DNA from: Treponema sp.
Lineage (GTDB): Bacteria > Spirochaetota > Spirochaetia > Treponematales > Breznakiellaceae
Assembly (NCBI GenBank): GCA_031267675.1
Contig: JAIRYT010000077.1
Span: 1-60,178, forward strand
Length of the DNA: 60,178 nt
Direction of reading: 5' to 3'
In this document: in pieces, positions 41,844 to 50,130 of the stretch
How the letters are laid out: each line of letters begins with the position of its first letter
How positions within the stretch are numbered: the first letter of the stretch is position 1
Made by a program: the position numbers and the translations under genes
Notes under the pieces: model-generated
What the model was told of the DNA's origin: nothing
Database searches by the model: none
The model's input: the letters and a program-made list of their open reading frames with translations, nothing else

Positions 41844-43337
41844 TTAATATTGTGTTGCATAATGCAATATTTCTTCCTGATTCGTATCCCTGGTAACCAG
41901 TTCTTTTGTTATCTTTCCGTTGCACATAACAATAACGCGATCGGACATTCCCAGTATTTCGGGCAGTTCCGACGAAACAAACATTACCCCGATACCGTTC
42001 CGTTTAAGATCGTTTATTATGTTGTAAATTTCAATTTTGGACGCGACATCAATACCCCGCGTCGGTTCGTCAAAAATAACCACATGGGCGTTCCGCATAA
42101 GCCATTTGCCGACAACCACCTTTTGCTGATTACCGCCGGAAAGATTGCGCACATACTGGGTTACGCCGGGTGTTTTAATTTTAAGGCTGTTTACCATCTC
42201 TTTTGATTTTTCGCTTTCAATCCTGTTTATGATAACCCCGAATTTTGAAACAAAGTCAAGATTGGGCAGGGTGATGTTCTCGGCCAGCGTCATCCGCACG
42301 CAAAGTCCGTCCCGTTTGCGGTCTTCCGGCGCGCAAAAAAGCCCCTTGTCGATAGCGTCTTTGGGCGATTTAATTTTTACCGGCTTTCCGTTAAGAAAAA
42401 CCTCGCCCGCGCTCATTTTATCGGCGCCGGAAATCGCCCGCACCGTTTCGGTGCGGCCCGCCCCCATAAGGCCGGCAAACGCCAAAATCTCGCCCTTGTA
42501 CAGATCAAAAGAAACATTTTTAACACCCACCCCGTGGGGCGATGAAAGATTTTTTACTTCCAGCACCTTCGCGCCCGCTTTTGTTTCGATGCGGGGGAAT
42601 TTTTCGGTCAGGCTGCGGCCTACCATAAAGCTGATAATCTCCGGCAGGCTTGTTTCGGCAAAATTAAGCGTATTTACATATTTGCCGTCGCGAAGTATTG
42701 TTACGCGGTCGACGATACGCGAAAGCTCCTCAAGCCGGTGCGAAATATAGATAATTCCCTTTCCCTGCTGTTTAAGCAGGGCGATAACCGCAAAAAGATC
42801 TTCGATTTCTTTTTCGGTAAGCGCCGATGTCGGCTCGTCCATAATGACGATGTTCACATTCATTGACAGCGTTTTGCAGATTTCTACCATCTGCTGTTTG
42901 GAAACAGGCAGCCTGTTGGTAGGCGTGGCGGGATCAATATTCAAATTTAACTGGTTTAGATACTGTTTTGCTTCCTGGTTCTGCTTTTTTTTGTTAAGAA
43001 CGCCGCCCACGCCGGAAAACTCGCGGTTAAGAAAAATATTTTCCGCCACGGTCAAATGCGGGCACAGATTCAATTCCTGGTGAATAATACCGATACCCAG
43101 CCCCTGGGCGGAATGGGGCGTCAGGTCATGGGTTATATTCCGGCCCTTAACGAACATATCGCCGGAATCCCTGGAATATACCCCCGAAATAATCTTCATA
43201 AGGGTAGATTTGCCGGCCCCGTTTTCTCCCAATAACGCGTGAACCTCGCCCGCCTTAAGGTCAAATTTGACATCCTGGAGCGCCGAAACTCCGGAAAAAG
43301 ATTTATTGATGTGATCGACCCGTAATAACTCTTCCAT
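41844..43337 (-). CDS. Sugar ABC transporter ATP-binding protein (RbsA-like)
   Basis: A 497-residue protein with two ABC domains, first in the operon. First domain: Walker A LLGENGAGKSTLMKI, signature-like LPVSKQQMVEICKTL, Walker B IVIMDEPTSALTEKE. Second domain: degenerate Walker A AGLMGAGRTETVRAI, signature NLSGGNQQKVVVGKWL, Walker B HVVIFDEPTRGIDVASK. The degenerate second Walker A is normal for the RbsA/MglA/XylG group. AAAGGGG precedes the ATG, and an operator and consensus promoter lie just upstream. Confidence 0.95.
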   Translation of the reverse strand: MEELLRVDHINKSFSGVSALQDVKFDLKAGEVHALLGENGAGKSTLMKIISGVYSRDSGDMFVKGRNITHDLTPHSAQGLGIGIIHQELNLCPHLTVAENIFLNREFSGVGGVLNKKKQNQEAKQYLNQLNLNIDPATPTNRLPVSKQQMVEICKTLSMNVNIVIMDEPTSALTEKEIEDLFAVIALLKQQGKGIIYISHRLEELSRIVDRVTILRDGKYVNTLNFAETSLPEIISFMVGRSLTEKFPRIETKAGAKVLEVKNLSSPHGVGVKNVSFDLYKGEILAFAGLMGAGRTETVRAISGADKMSAGEVFLNGKPVKIKSPKDAIDKGLFCAPEDRKRDGLCVRMTLAENITLPNLDFVSKFGVIINRIESEKSKEMVNSLKIKTPGVTQYVRNLSGGNQQKVVVGKWLMRNAHVVIFDEPTRGIDVASKIEIYNIINDLKRNGIGVMFVSSELPEILGMSDRVIVMCNGKITKELVTRDTNQEEILHYATQY

Positions 43338-43353
43338 ACTGCCCCTTTCTATC

Positions 43354-43367
43354 TGTAACCGGTTTCA
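43354..43367. promoter_or_regulatory. LacI-family operator
   Basis: TGTAACCGGTTTCA is a 14-bp near-perfect palindrome with a central CG pair, the hallmark of LacI/GalR operators (TGxAACCGGTTxCA). It lies ~35 nt downstream of the predicted transcription start and 16 nt before the ATPase ATG, where a bound repressor would block elongation. The likely ligand is the LacI-family protein at 38746-39744. Confidence 0.8.
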
Positions 43368-43406
43368 TTGCTAATAAATAAAGACGATCCGTCAGGACCT
43401 GTCGTT

Positions 43407-43435
43407 AGTATCACCCGCTTTTATTTACCTGTCAA
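43407..43435 (-). promoter_or_regulatory. Promoter of the sugar ABC operon
   Basis: On the minus strand TTGACA (43435-43430), a 17-bp spacer and GATACT (43412-43407). This is a strong sigma70-type promoter with a 5' leader of ~65 nt that contains the operator. Confidence 0.85.
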
Positions 43436-43515
43436 GCAAATTCGTTACTTATTTTTCCCCATTCCGCCGGGCTTTCATTAGTAAGGTTTTGTATTATTTT
43501 TCAACAATTTTTCGA

Positions 43516-44067
43516 CTATCCAAGGAAGACCTGGCCCGCGTTATCAATGGCAAGAATCGTCTTGCATTCGGAACAGCGGAAACGGCCGGGCTTAAGCGCT
43601 TTGAGCTTTTTGGAGCAGATAGGGCACGAAAACACCTTGGGAAACAGGCTGATCGATTCCGACGCGGAACCACTGCGAAAGAAATTGATTGAATCGTCAA
43701 GATTGTCTTTAATATTAAAAAACTGGCTAAACCCAAGAAGCTGAAAGACTTCGTATACCTTGGGCTGAATTTCCAGCAGCACAAGGTCCCCGCCCCGCGG
43801 TTTTACCGACTTAAGAAAGGCGGTAAAAGAACCGATTCCGGTGGACGACACATAATTAAGCCCTCCGCACTGGAACACCAGACGGGTATATCCTGCCTCG
43901 ATAGCCTTGGCGACACGCTTTTGAAAATAGTTTGAATTATAGGTGTCAATATAGCCGGTTAAATAGAGCACAAGGCAGCCTTCTACCTCGGTTACCTTTT
44001 GGAGCTTTATTTTGAGGCTTTCATCCTTTTCATCGTCAAACCCATTAACAATATCGTTGTTTGTCAT
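43516..44067 (-). CDS. STAS anti-anti-sigma factor with zinc-ribbon tail
   Basis: A 183-residue protein. Residues ~20-125 form a STAS domain (EGCLVLYLTGYIDTYNSNYFQKRV ... NYVSSTGIGSFTAFLKS), with the phosphorylatable Ser in YVSSTGIG as in SpoIIAA/RsbV. The C-terminal ~50 residues add a zinc ribbon with two CxxC knuckles (CPICSKKLKALKPGRFRCSEC). Such proteins bind anti-sigma or phosphatase partners; the ribbon extension is seen in spirochaete relatives and may give a second contact. GAAGGGAG precedes the ATG. It is transcribed alone, and no RsbW-type kinase is encoded in the window. Confidence 0.88.
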   Translation of the reverse strand: MTNNDIVNGFDDEKDESLKIKLQKVTEVEGCLVLYLTGYIDTYNSNYFQKRVAKAIEAGYTRLVFQCGGLNYVSSTGIGSFTAFLKSVKPRGGDLVLLEIQPKVYEVFQLLGFSQFFNIKDNLDDSINFFRSGSASESISLFPKVFSCPICSKKLKALKPGRFRCSECKTILAIDNAGQVFLG

Positions 44068-44155
44068 GACGCTCCCTTCAATTAGTAAACAGATACCTGT
44101 TTGATTTTCGGTAATCTGCTCTAAATACTACATATATTTAGATATTTTGTCAAAC

Positions 44156-44902
44156 TCACAGGCCCCCGTCAACGGGGATCAACGACCCGTTAACGGCCTC
44201 GTTTTCCAGCACCGCCAGGGCCGCGCGCGCGACCGCGCCGCAGTCAAGCGCCCCCCCGGGGCTTCGGCTGTTATAAAGCCGCTCGGCGCTGGTGGAGTAT
44301 TCCGTATCGACCAAGCCGGGGCAGATCAGGTTGCAGGTAACCCCCCAACATGATGCGCGGGCCGCAGACTTAACCAGCACGCCCAAAGCCGTTTTTGCCG
44401 CCGAATAAGCGACCGTGGTGGAAAATCCGCTGATTTCCGAAGTTTTGGTCCCTCCAAAAAGGAGTATACGACCCCATCCACGCCTAAGCATATCACGGAT
44501 TGCCAAAGAAACCAAGACTTCGGGAAAAATTAGGTTAAATTCGGTCATAAAACGCCATTCTTTGGCGGTAGTTTCCGCCAGGGAAGCGTTTCTGGCAAAG
44601 GGCCCCCAGGCAAGCACCAGTATATCCGGCGTTTGATCCATTTTTGCAAGGATGAATTGGGCGGCCTCCTCCGGTGATGATGCTTCGATATTGTATAAAA
44701 AACCGCTTGCCGCGCTGTCCGGAGCTTCGGCTTTTCGCAATTCCGCCAGGGTCCGCTCAAGGCGGCCGGCGCTGTGTCCGCCGTGTATACATACCCGCGC
44801 GCCCCGTTCCGCAAGGCCGACGGCGACCGCGCGGCCAATTCCGCCGGATCCCCCGACAACAAGCGCGCTTCGTCCCTCAAAAACAGCTTCTCTGTCCGCC
44901 AT
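44156..44902 (-). CDS. SDR-family oxidoreductase
   Basis: A 248-residue classical short-chain dehydrogenase. The NAD(P) site is ALVVGGSGGIGRAVAVGL, the conserved Asn/Ala region VLAWGPFARNASL, and the catalytic Tyr-Lys pair is in VAYSAAKTAL. The segment VTCNLICPGLVDTEYS and the end AVNGSLIPVDGGL complete the fold. It looks FabG-like, but the substrate is unknown. The start codon faces that of the TrmJ-like gene only 35 bp away, and a TACAGT -10 lies 5 nt before its ATG with no ribosome site. Confidence 0.9.
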   Translation of the reverse strand: MADREAVFEGRSALVVGGSGGIGRAVAVGLAERGARVCIHGGHSAGRLERTLAELRKAEAPDSAASGFLYNIEASSPEEAAQFILAKMDQTPDILVLAWGPFARNASLAETTAKEWRFMTEFNLIFPEVLVSLAIRDMLRRGWGRILLFGGTKTSEISGFSTTVAYSAAKTALGVLVKSAARASCWGVTCNLICPGLVDTEYSTSAERLYNSRSPGGALDCGAVARAALAVLENEAVNGSLIPVDGGL

Positions 44903-44937
44903 GCTGAACTGTAACCTAATTTGGTATAAAATGCAGT

Positions 44938-45684
44938 ATGGTTCTTAACGACCTGGTGATTGTGCTCTGCCGGCCCAGCGAGCCGGGGAATGTAGGGGCG
45001 GTGTGCAGAACCATGAAAAACATGGGGCTTTCCCGCCTGCGCGTTATTGCGGCGGATATGCGTCAGACCGGCGGCATAATTGACGAAACAATACGCGCAC
45101 GGGCGGTACACGCCGCCGAAATCTGGAAAAACGCGGCGCATTTTTCAACATTGGCCGAGGCGCTGGCGGACTGCGGCATGGCGGTGGGAGTAACCCGGCG
45201 GCGGGGAAGGCGGCGAAAATCCGTTACCCTGCCGCCCCGCGAGGCGGCGGAATTTTTACGCGGCAAAAACGGTTCCGCCGCCCTGGTTTTTGGCAGCGAA
45301 CGAACCGGGCTTGACGACGGCGAACTGGCCCTGTGTAACATTGCCTCCCATATTCCCGCGGGAGCGGCGTTTCCTTCGCTTAATCTTTCGCACGCGGTAC
45401 AAATCTACGCCTACGAATTTTTTTTGGCGCTGCAATCCGATACTCCGGATAAAAAACAAAACATGGTGGCGAGCCAATGGCATCCCATGAACCGCGGCGA
45501 AGTTGTCCGGCGGGTAAAAAAAATAAGCGACACGCTGGCAAAAATGGGTTTTTACAAACATCCCGGACGCGAAGAACAGGAAGTTTTTTTATGCGATCTC
45601 ATGCTTCGCGCCGGTCTTACCCTGGAAGAAGGCCGTTATCTGGGCAGTATTATCGCAAAATCGGGAAGGCTCGCCGGAAACTAA
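44938..45684 (+). CDS. TrmJ-like SPOUT RNA methyltransferase
   Basis: A 248-residue TrmH/SpoU-family methyltransferase (group with TrmJ). N-terminal VIVLCRPSEPGNVGAVCRTMKNMGLSRLRVI contains the family motif 1. Motif 2, ALVFGSERTGLDDGELALC, and motif 3, PSLNLSHAVQIYAYEFF, form the trefoil SAM knot. The family 2'-O-methylates tRNA position 32 or rRNA. The C-terminal helix bundle (ISDTLAKMGFYKHPGR) is TrmJ-type. TATAAA ends 7 nt before the ATG without a ribosome site. Convergent with the next gene; stops overlap by 4 bp. Confidence 0.9.
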   Translation: MVLNDLVIVLCRPSEPGNVGAVCRTMKNMGLSRLRVIAADMRQTGGIIDETIRARAVHAAEIWKNAAHFSTLAEALADCGMAVGVTRRRGRRRKSVTLPPREAAEFLRGKNGSAALVFGSERTGLDDGELALCNIASHIPAGAAFPSLNLSHAVQIYAYEFFLALQSDTPDKKQNMVASQWHPMNRGEVVRRVKKISDTLAKMGFYKHPGREEQEVFLCDLMLRAGLTLEEGRYLGSIIAKSGRLAGN

Positions 45685-46319
45685 AACAGCGCGACGGTGT
45701 AGGCCTTGCCAAAGGGAAAAAAAGTCGCGTAAAGTTCCGGCGGCGGCCCGGACGGTTCTTTGCCGGGCTGCGCCGGGCCGGCGCGAAAAAGTTTTGTTTC
45801 CATGCCGTCACGGTGGCGGATTACCACGCCGTCCAGCGCGGCGGCAAGACTTTTAAGATCGGGATAATCCTGTTCGGTAACAAGCGGGGCGAACTCCAAA
45901 GCCGTGTGAAGGGTGCGCATAACGGGAAGCAGCAGCGGGCTGGGGTTTTTGCATAAAAACCACGCCCCCGCTTTTACATAGGACCTGGCAATAAGCCTGC
46001 GGGTTTCGGCGCTCTTCATTTTAAGGGAATTACGGTAAAAATCATCGTCATAATCGTCAAGGCCAAAATCAAACAATAGCTCAAATTCTTCCGCGTCGAT
46101 TTTTTGATAGATTGAAAAATCAATGTGATCAAAAACAAAGTCTTCAAAGCCGGCAAATTTTTTTCCGGAAGGTTCCGCATCCTTATCCTTATCCTTTTGC
46201 GCGTTAAGGGAAGCGTCCAGTTTTTTTAATTCCTGGTGAACAAAACAAATGCGGCGGTAACGGCTTTCTATGCGCCGCCTTATTACGGCGATAAACGCTT
46301 CGGAATCGTTAGCGCTCAT
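45681..46319 (-). CDS. Conserved-looking protein of unknown function
   Basis: A 212-residue acidic, helical protein (SEAFIAVIRRRIESRYRRICFVHQEL, then EEFELLFDFGLDDYDDDFYRN). It has no signal peptide, membrane segment or motif I recognise. The ATG at 46319 overlaps the 3' end of the upstream SpoU-family gene by 11 bp, so it is translated from the same mRNA. The long helices and length suggest a genuine gene; I offer no function. Confidence 0.65.
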   Translation of the reverse strand: MSANDSEAFIAVIRRRIESRYRRICFVHQELKKLDASLNAQKDKDKDAEPSGKKFAGFEDFVFDHIDFSIYQKIDAEEFELLFDFGLDDYDDDFYRNSLKMKSAETRRLIARSYVKAGAWFLCKNPSPLLLPVMRTLHTALEFAPLVTEQDYPDLKSLAAALDGVVIRHRDGMETKLFRAGPAQPGKEPSGPPPELYATFFPFGKAYTVALF

Positions 46320-47064
46320 ATAATTCCTGCAGCAGCAGCGCCGCCTGTTGTGATATGTCAAGGTTTTCGACATTTCCTGTTCCGGGTATGCGCGCGATCA
46401 GGGAACAGTTTTCTTTTATTGCCGCAGGCAGTAGTGCGGCATCGCCGGCAAAAACCAAAATGCAGCTTTTTTTTCGTTTTTCTTTGGCGCATAATTCCGG
46501 CAAGTCGTGTATCCGTATCCGCGCGCGCGGATCGGTTCCTATGCTTATAAGGAATTTGTTTGCGCTTTTTAAAAACGCCGCCGGATTACGAACGCTGCGA
46601 ATTGCAACCTGTTCCATTCCGCCGCAGGCGACACGGTATATTTTGGGCGGAACAGTACAAATATCGCCTTCACCCCTGGTTATTACCACGTAGGGCGCGT
46701 CAAAAAAAGCGGCGCAGCGGATAACGGCGCCCGTGTGGTATTCGTTTTCCACATTGCAAAGAAGCAGTCCGTTTTTGCCGCTTTTGCTCCAGTCGTCAAG
46801 AAACGCTTCATCGGCGCCCTCGACAAGCGGCTCTTCAATCATGGCGACAATTCCCTCGTGGTGGCTGCTTTTGCAAATCCGTTCAAGTTCCTCGTCCTCG
46901 CACATTTTATAGGGACGCTTGCGTTCCGCCAAACTTTTACAAATACCGGTAAAGCGGGGGAGCATTTCTTCGCGCATAAAGAGGCGGTTAATTTTTTCCG
47001 GGTGAACATCAGAAAGCGCCTTAACGGCGGCAAAACCACAGACGGCAAGTTCGTCGACAAACAT
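46309..47064 (-). CDS. SpoU/TrmH-family RNA methyltransferase
   Basis: A 251-residue protein. An N-terminal substrate-binding part (KINRLFMREEMLPRFTGICKSL ... SHHEGIVAMIEEP) precedes the SPOUT domain: LLCNVENEYHTGAVIRCAAFFDA (motif 1), YRVACGGMEQVAI, and C-terminal CSLIARIPGTGNVENLDISQQAALLLQEL (motif 3). It 2'-O-methylates a ribose in tRNA or rRNA; the site is not deducible. ATG 47064 is preferred; a TACACT -10 in extended TGA context lies 6 nt upstream with no ribosome site. It is divergent from the adenosyltransferase gene. Confidence 0.88.
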   Translation of the reverse strand: MFVDELAVCGFAAVKALSDVHPEKINRLFMREEMLPRFTGICKSLAERKRPYKMCEDEELERICKSSHHEGIVAMIEEPLVEGADEAFLDDWSKSGKNGLLLCNVENEYHTGAVIRCAAFFDAPYVVITRGEGDICTVPPKIYRVACGGMEQVAIRSVRNPAAFLKSANKFLISIGTDPRARIRIHDLPELCAKEKRKKSCILVFAGDAALLPAAIKENCSLIARIPGTGNVENLDISQQAALLLQELYER

Positions 47065-47110
47065 GCGCAAAGTGTATCATTTTACGGTAGTTTGTTGTAG
47101 ACTTGTCTGT

Positions 47111-47611
47111 ATGGGCGTTTCCACCAAAACAGGCGACGGCGGAATGACGGATCTTCGCGGGTTTCGCGTGTCCAAAACAGACAGCCGCGTCGAAGCGCTG
47201 GGAACACTGGACGAACTGGACGCCGTGCTTGCCGACGCGCAAAGCGTCTGCGATGTAAACATAAAAGAAGTCGTGGAAACAATACGGGGGGATCTTTTTT
47301 CCCTTATTATGCCGGCGGTTGCCGCTGTGGATAAAAGCGCCGGCCAGGCAAAAACAGCGTTATCCGAAAACGGCGGAATTCTTTTGGCAGTAACCGCGCT
47401 TGAAAGCCGGATAAAAAAATACCAGGAAATAAATCCGGTAAGCGGATTTGTACGGAACAGAAAAACACCCGCCGCGCTTAAACTAAACATTGCCCGCGCC
47501 GTATGCCGGCGCGCCGAACGCCGCATGGTTCCCTTTTGTACCGGCGGCGCAAAAAGCCTGTTGATGTATATTAACCGGCTTTCCGATTTGCTTTTTTTGA
47601 TAAGCCTGTAA
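47111..47611 (+). CDS. PduO-type cob(I)alamin adenosyltransferase
   Basis: A 166-residue ATR enzyme that transfers adenosyl from ATP to cob(I)alamin. The ATP-binding N-terminus is STKTGDGGMTDLRGFRVSK, followed by ALGTLDELDAVLADAQ. The C-terminal helix carries FVRNRKTPAALKLNIARAVCRRAERR and the end LLMYINRLSDLLFLISL. Adenosylcobalamin would serve B12-dependent enzymes elsewhere; none is in this window. ATG 47111 is preferred over the longer frame because the GDGG motif begins at residue 7. TAGACT ends 7 nt before it and no ribosome site is present. Confidence 0.9.
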   Translation: MGVSTKTGDGGMTDLRGFRVSKTDSRVEALGTLDELDAVLADAQSVCDVNIKEVVETIRGDLFSLIMPAVAAVDKSAGQAKTALSENGGILLAVTALESRIKKYQEINPVSGFVRNRKTPAALKLNIARAVCRRAERRMVPFCTGGAKSLLMYINRLSDLLFLISL

Positions 47612-47621
47612 GCTTTCGCTG

Positions 47622-48152
47622 TCAGCCACTCTTTATATGCAGCAGATCCGCAATCGCCTGCGCGATTTCCCGCGCTGTTTTATTTTTGCCGCTTACCGTA
47701 AAACGGGCCAGCCTGCGGTAACGTTCCATGCGGTTTTCGTGCAAAACGCGGTGCTTTTCCCTTGATTCTTCCAGCGAGGCCGCCTGTAAAAAAACCGGAA
47801 GCGTGCGGGAAGCAATACGATGCCAGGCGCATTGTACCGGAACATCAATGCAGATTATTGCCGTCGCGCCGGATGCGCGCCGCAGCAGATTTACCGCAGC
47901 GGCGTTGTCAATAATTCCGCCGCCCGCCGCCAGTACGCCGTGTTGTGTTTCAAGAAACGCCAAAAGCGCGCCGCTTTCATGGCGGCAAAACAGCGCGGGG
48001 CTTTCGCCGTATAATTCGCGCACGCTTTTTTTTGCCGCTGTTTCGACAAGATCGTCCAAATCAAAAAAAGGCGCGTCCGTCAGGGCGGCAAGTTCTTTTC
48101 CAACGGTGGTTTTACCCGAATGTTTCGGCCCTGTTAAAATTATGTCTTCCAT
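47622..48152 (-). CDS. aroK: Shikimate kinase
   Basis: A 176-residue kinase that phosphorylates shikimate in the chorismate pathway. P-loop TGPKHSGKTTVGKELAAL, shikimate-binding Asp region FFDLDDLVETAAKKSVRELYG, then FCRHESGALLAFLE where the usual FRxxE is spaced as FCRHE. GVLAAGGGIIDN and the lid SRTLPVFLQ follow. The P-loop KHSGKT differs from the common MGSGKS, but the pattern is intact. A TATAAT element lies 13 nt before the ATG, giving a very short leader. Convergent with the adenosyltransferase gene. Confidence 0.88.
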   Translation of the reverse strand: MEDIILTGPKHSGKTTVGKELAALTDAPFFDLDDLVETAAKKSVRELYGESPALFCRHESGALLAFLETQHGVLAAGGGIIDNAAAVNLLRRASGATAIICIDVPVQCAWHRIASRTLPVFLQAASLEESREKHRVLHENRMERYRRLARFTVSGKNKTAREIAQAIADLLHIKSG

Positions 48153-48197
48153 GCGCAGCTAGTTTATTATACACGGTAAAAAGTGTATACTCTTTTT

Positions 48198-49340
48198 ATG
48201 CTGATTCACGATGCTTCGCTTCAAAAGCCTTACCGCGATTTTGGAATCATGCTGCCTATTTCTCCTTCGCGTCCAGACAAAATAATGGAAGCGTTTAGCG
48301 GCGATTTTTTTAAGGGCGCGCGGGGGAAAAACTACCCCTATCCGGGACCGGTGTTTGATCTTGCCGGCGCGCAAAAACGGCTTGGAATGGACGGTCCGGT
48401 AATCACCCGGGCGGACCTTGAACGCGTTCACGACAGGGCGTTTGTTTCCGCGTTATTTGAACCGTATGTAACGGGGCCGAATCTTTCTTCCCTGGAAAAG
48501 GAAATCCTTGCCGCGTACGAATTAATTGATCGTGACGGAAAACCTCACCGCTATGAACCCGAAAAGGCGGTCCGTAAATTGGGCGAACTTTTGGACAACA
48601 CCCTTGACCAGTTACGCGGTACCTATCTTGCCTGCGAGCTGGCGCTGGCCGAAGGCCCCGGATTTTGTTTTTTTCTGGGCGGCGGCATGCATCACGCGCG
48701 GTATGATTCCGGGGCGGGATTTTGTCTGCTCAACGATATCGCGGTTTCCGCAGCAAAAGTGCTTGCGGATACAACGCCCCGGTACAGAGGCACGCCGCGC
48801 CTTGTTTGGATAGTAGACATGGATGTCCATAAAGGAGACGGCACCGCGGAACTTGTTCACTTTGCCCGCCGGCGCAAAGAACTGGTGGATTCCTCCGGGC
48901 CCCGCGTCCTTACCCTTTCCATTCACATGGACAGGGGCTGGCCCCTTGACGCGGAAACGCTTGCGGACGCCCGGATGGACAGAGCGCCGTTAATTCCCTC
49001 TGATATTGACATTGGCATTGGCGCGGGGGAAGAACCGCGTTACATTCCGGAACTTGAAAAAGGACTTGCGCAGCTGGAGTCGCTTTCGGGGAACAGACGG
49101 CCCGATCTGGTCATTGTGGTTGACGGCGCCGATCCCTACGAGTATGACGGCCTGGCTTCGAGCGCGCTTCTTAAACTTACGCTGGATGAATGTTTTAGGC
49201 GGGATATGCTGGTGTACCGTTACTTGGGCCGGCGCAATATTCCGTCCGCGTGGATACTGGCGGGAGGTTATGGAGAGCGGGCCTGGGAGCCTACGGCGAA
49301 TTTTCTGCGTAATTTACGGGCGTCCCTGACAGGGTATTAA
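48198..49340 (+). CDS. Histone deacetylase-family (acetoin utilization/APAH-like) protein
   Basis: A 380-residue zinc-dependent deacylase fold. Catalytic His pair in GGGMHHARYDSGAGFCLLNDIAVSA; zinc ligands Asp and His in IVDMDVHKGDGTAEL; a further Asp in VVDGADPYEYDGLASSALL; and the C-terminal AWILAGGYGERAWE. Bacterial members deacetylate polyamines or proteins; which cannot be told. Compared with the family (~310-340 residues) it has extra residues in the N-terminal half. The ATG at 48198 lies 6 nt after TATACT with no ribosome site. It stands at the head of a two-gene unit with the next exported protein. Confidence 0.88.
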   Translation: MLIHDASLQKPYRDFGIMLPISPSRPDKIMEAFSGDFFKGARGKNYPYPGPVFDLAGAQKRLGMDGPVITRADLERVHDRAFVSALFEPYVTGPNLSSLEKEILAAYELIDRDGKPHRYEPEKAVRKLGELLDNTLDQLRGTYLACELALAEGPGFCFFLGGGMHHARYDSGAGFCLLNDIAVSAAKVLADTTPRYRGTPRLVWIVDMDVHKGDGTAELVHFARRRKELVDSSGPRVLTLSIHMDRGWPLDAETLADARMDRAPLIPSDIDIGIGAGEEPRYIPELEKGLAQLESLSGNRRPDLVIVVDGADPYEYDGLASSALLKLTLDECFRRDMLVYRYLGRRNIPSAWILAGGYGERAWEPTANFLRNLRASLTGY

Positions 49341-49369
49341 CAAACACAGCCGTTTTCCGAAAATACAGT

Positions 49370-50086
49370 ATGAGGATCTTTTCCCTTTTTCCGGCCCTGG
49401 CGTTATTTGTTGCTTCGTTTGTACAGGCGCAGGGGAACCTGTCTTTGCGCGAAGTGCTTCGGGGGGAAGTACGCGTAGACCTGGAGCCGGCCGGCGGTTT
49501 TGTCGAGGAACATCCGCCCCTTGATCTTGACGCGCTTAGAGAGAACGCAAAGGCAGAAATCGCGCTGCTCTACGGGGCGATGATCTACGGCTGGTCGTTT
49601 CATTATGATATTGGCGAACGGGCCCGGGGTATTGATGAGGAACTGGAACTTACCCCCATTGGAATAATACTTGCCGAAGACCCCCGGATCGAAATAACCG
49701 ACTTTGAAGTAAAAGACATGAGGGTGTACATTTGGTCCGATTACCGGCCCGCCCCGGAACAGCTTGTTCGTATGTCAAAATGGAAGGCCGGTTCAACCCG
49801 AAGCATACAGGGTTACGGTCACGGCCCCCTGGGAATTGATACACCCGATACTGCGATGACAGAAAGCGCCCGCCGGCTTGCCGTTAGAAAACAGGCGCTG
49901 GAAGACGCCGCCCGCGCCGCCCTGCGCGCCATGCTTCGCGGAAGCGAACGAAACCGCCCCAAAGAAGTACGCGGTTATATCAGTCTTGCGGCGTTTCCGC
50001 GCTTTTGGCTTGACAAGGGTCAGTGGGCCGCCTCCGGCAGATTTTTTGTCGAGGTACTCGAAATTACTCCCTTTGCCGCGTTCTAA
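49370..50086 (+). CDS. Exported protein of unknown function
   Basis: A 238-residue protein with a signal peptide (RIFSLFPALALFVASFVQAQG). The mature part is alpha/beta: LDALRENAKAEIALLYGAMIYGWSFHYDIGERARGIDEELELTPIG, then ARRLAVRKQALEDAARAALRAML, and a C-terminal WLDKGQWAASGRFFVEVLEI. The helix-rich middle and terminal strand resemble LPP20/flagellar-assembly-type exported proteins of spirochaetes, but I cannot assign a family. It lies 29 bp after the HDAC-family gene. Confidence 0.75.
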   Translation: MRIFSLFPALALFVASFVQAQGNLSLREVLRGEVRVDLEPAGGFVEEHPPLDLDALRENAKAEIALLYGAMIYGWSFHYDIGERARGIDEELELTPIGIILAEDPRIEITDFEVKDMRVYIWSDYRPAPEQLVRMSKWKAGSTRSIQGYGHGPLGIDTPDTAMTESARRLAVRKQALEDAARAALRAMLRGSERNRPKEVRGYISLAAFPRFWLDKGQWAASGRFFVEVLEITPFAAF

Positions 50087-50130
50087 TGACGAAGGCGGTG
50101 TAACGAACCACCGGTTTTACCGTAACAAAT

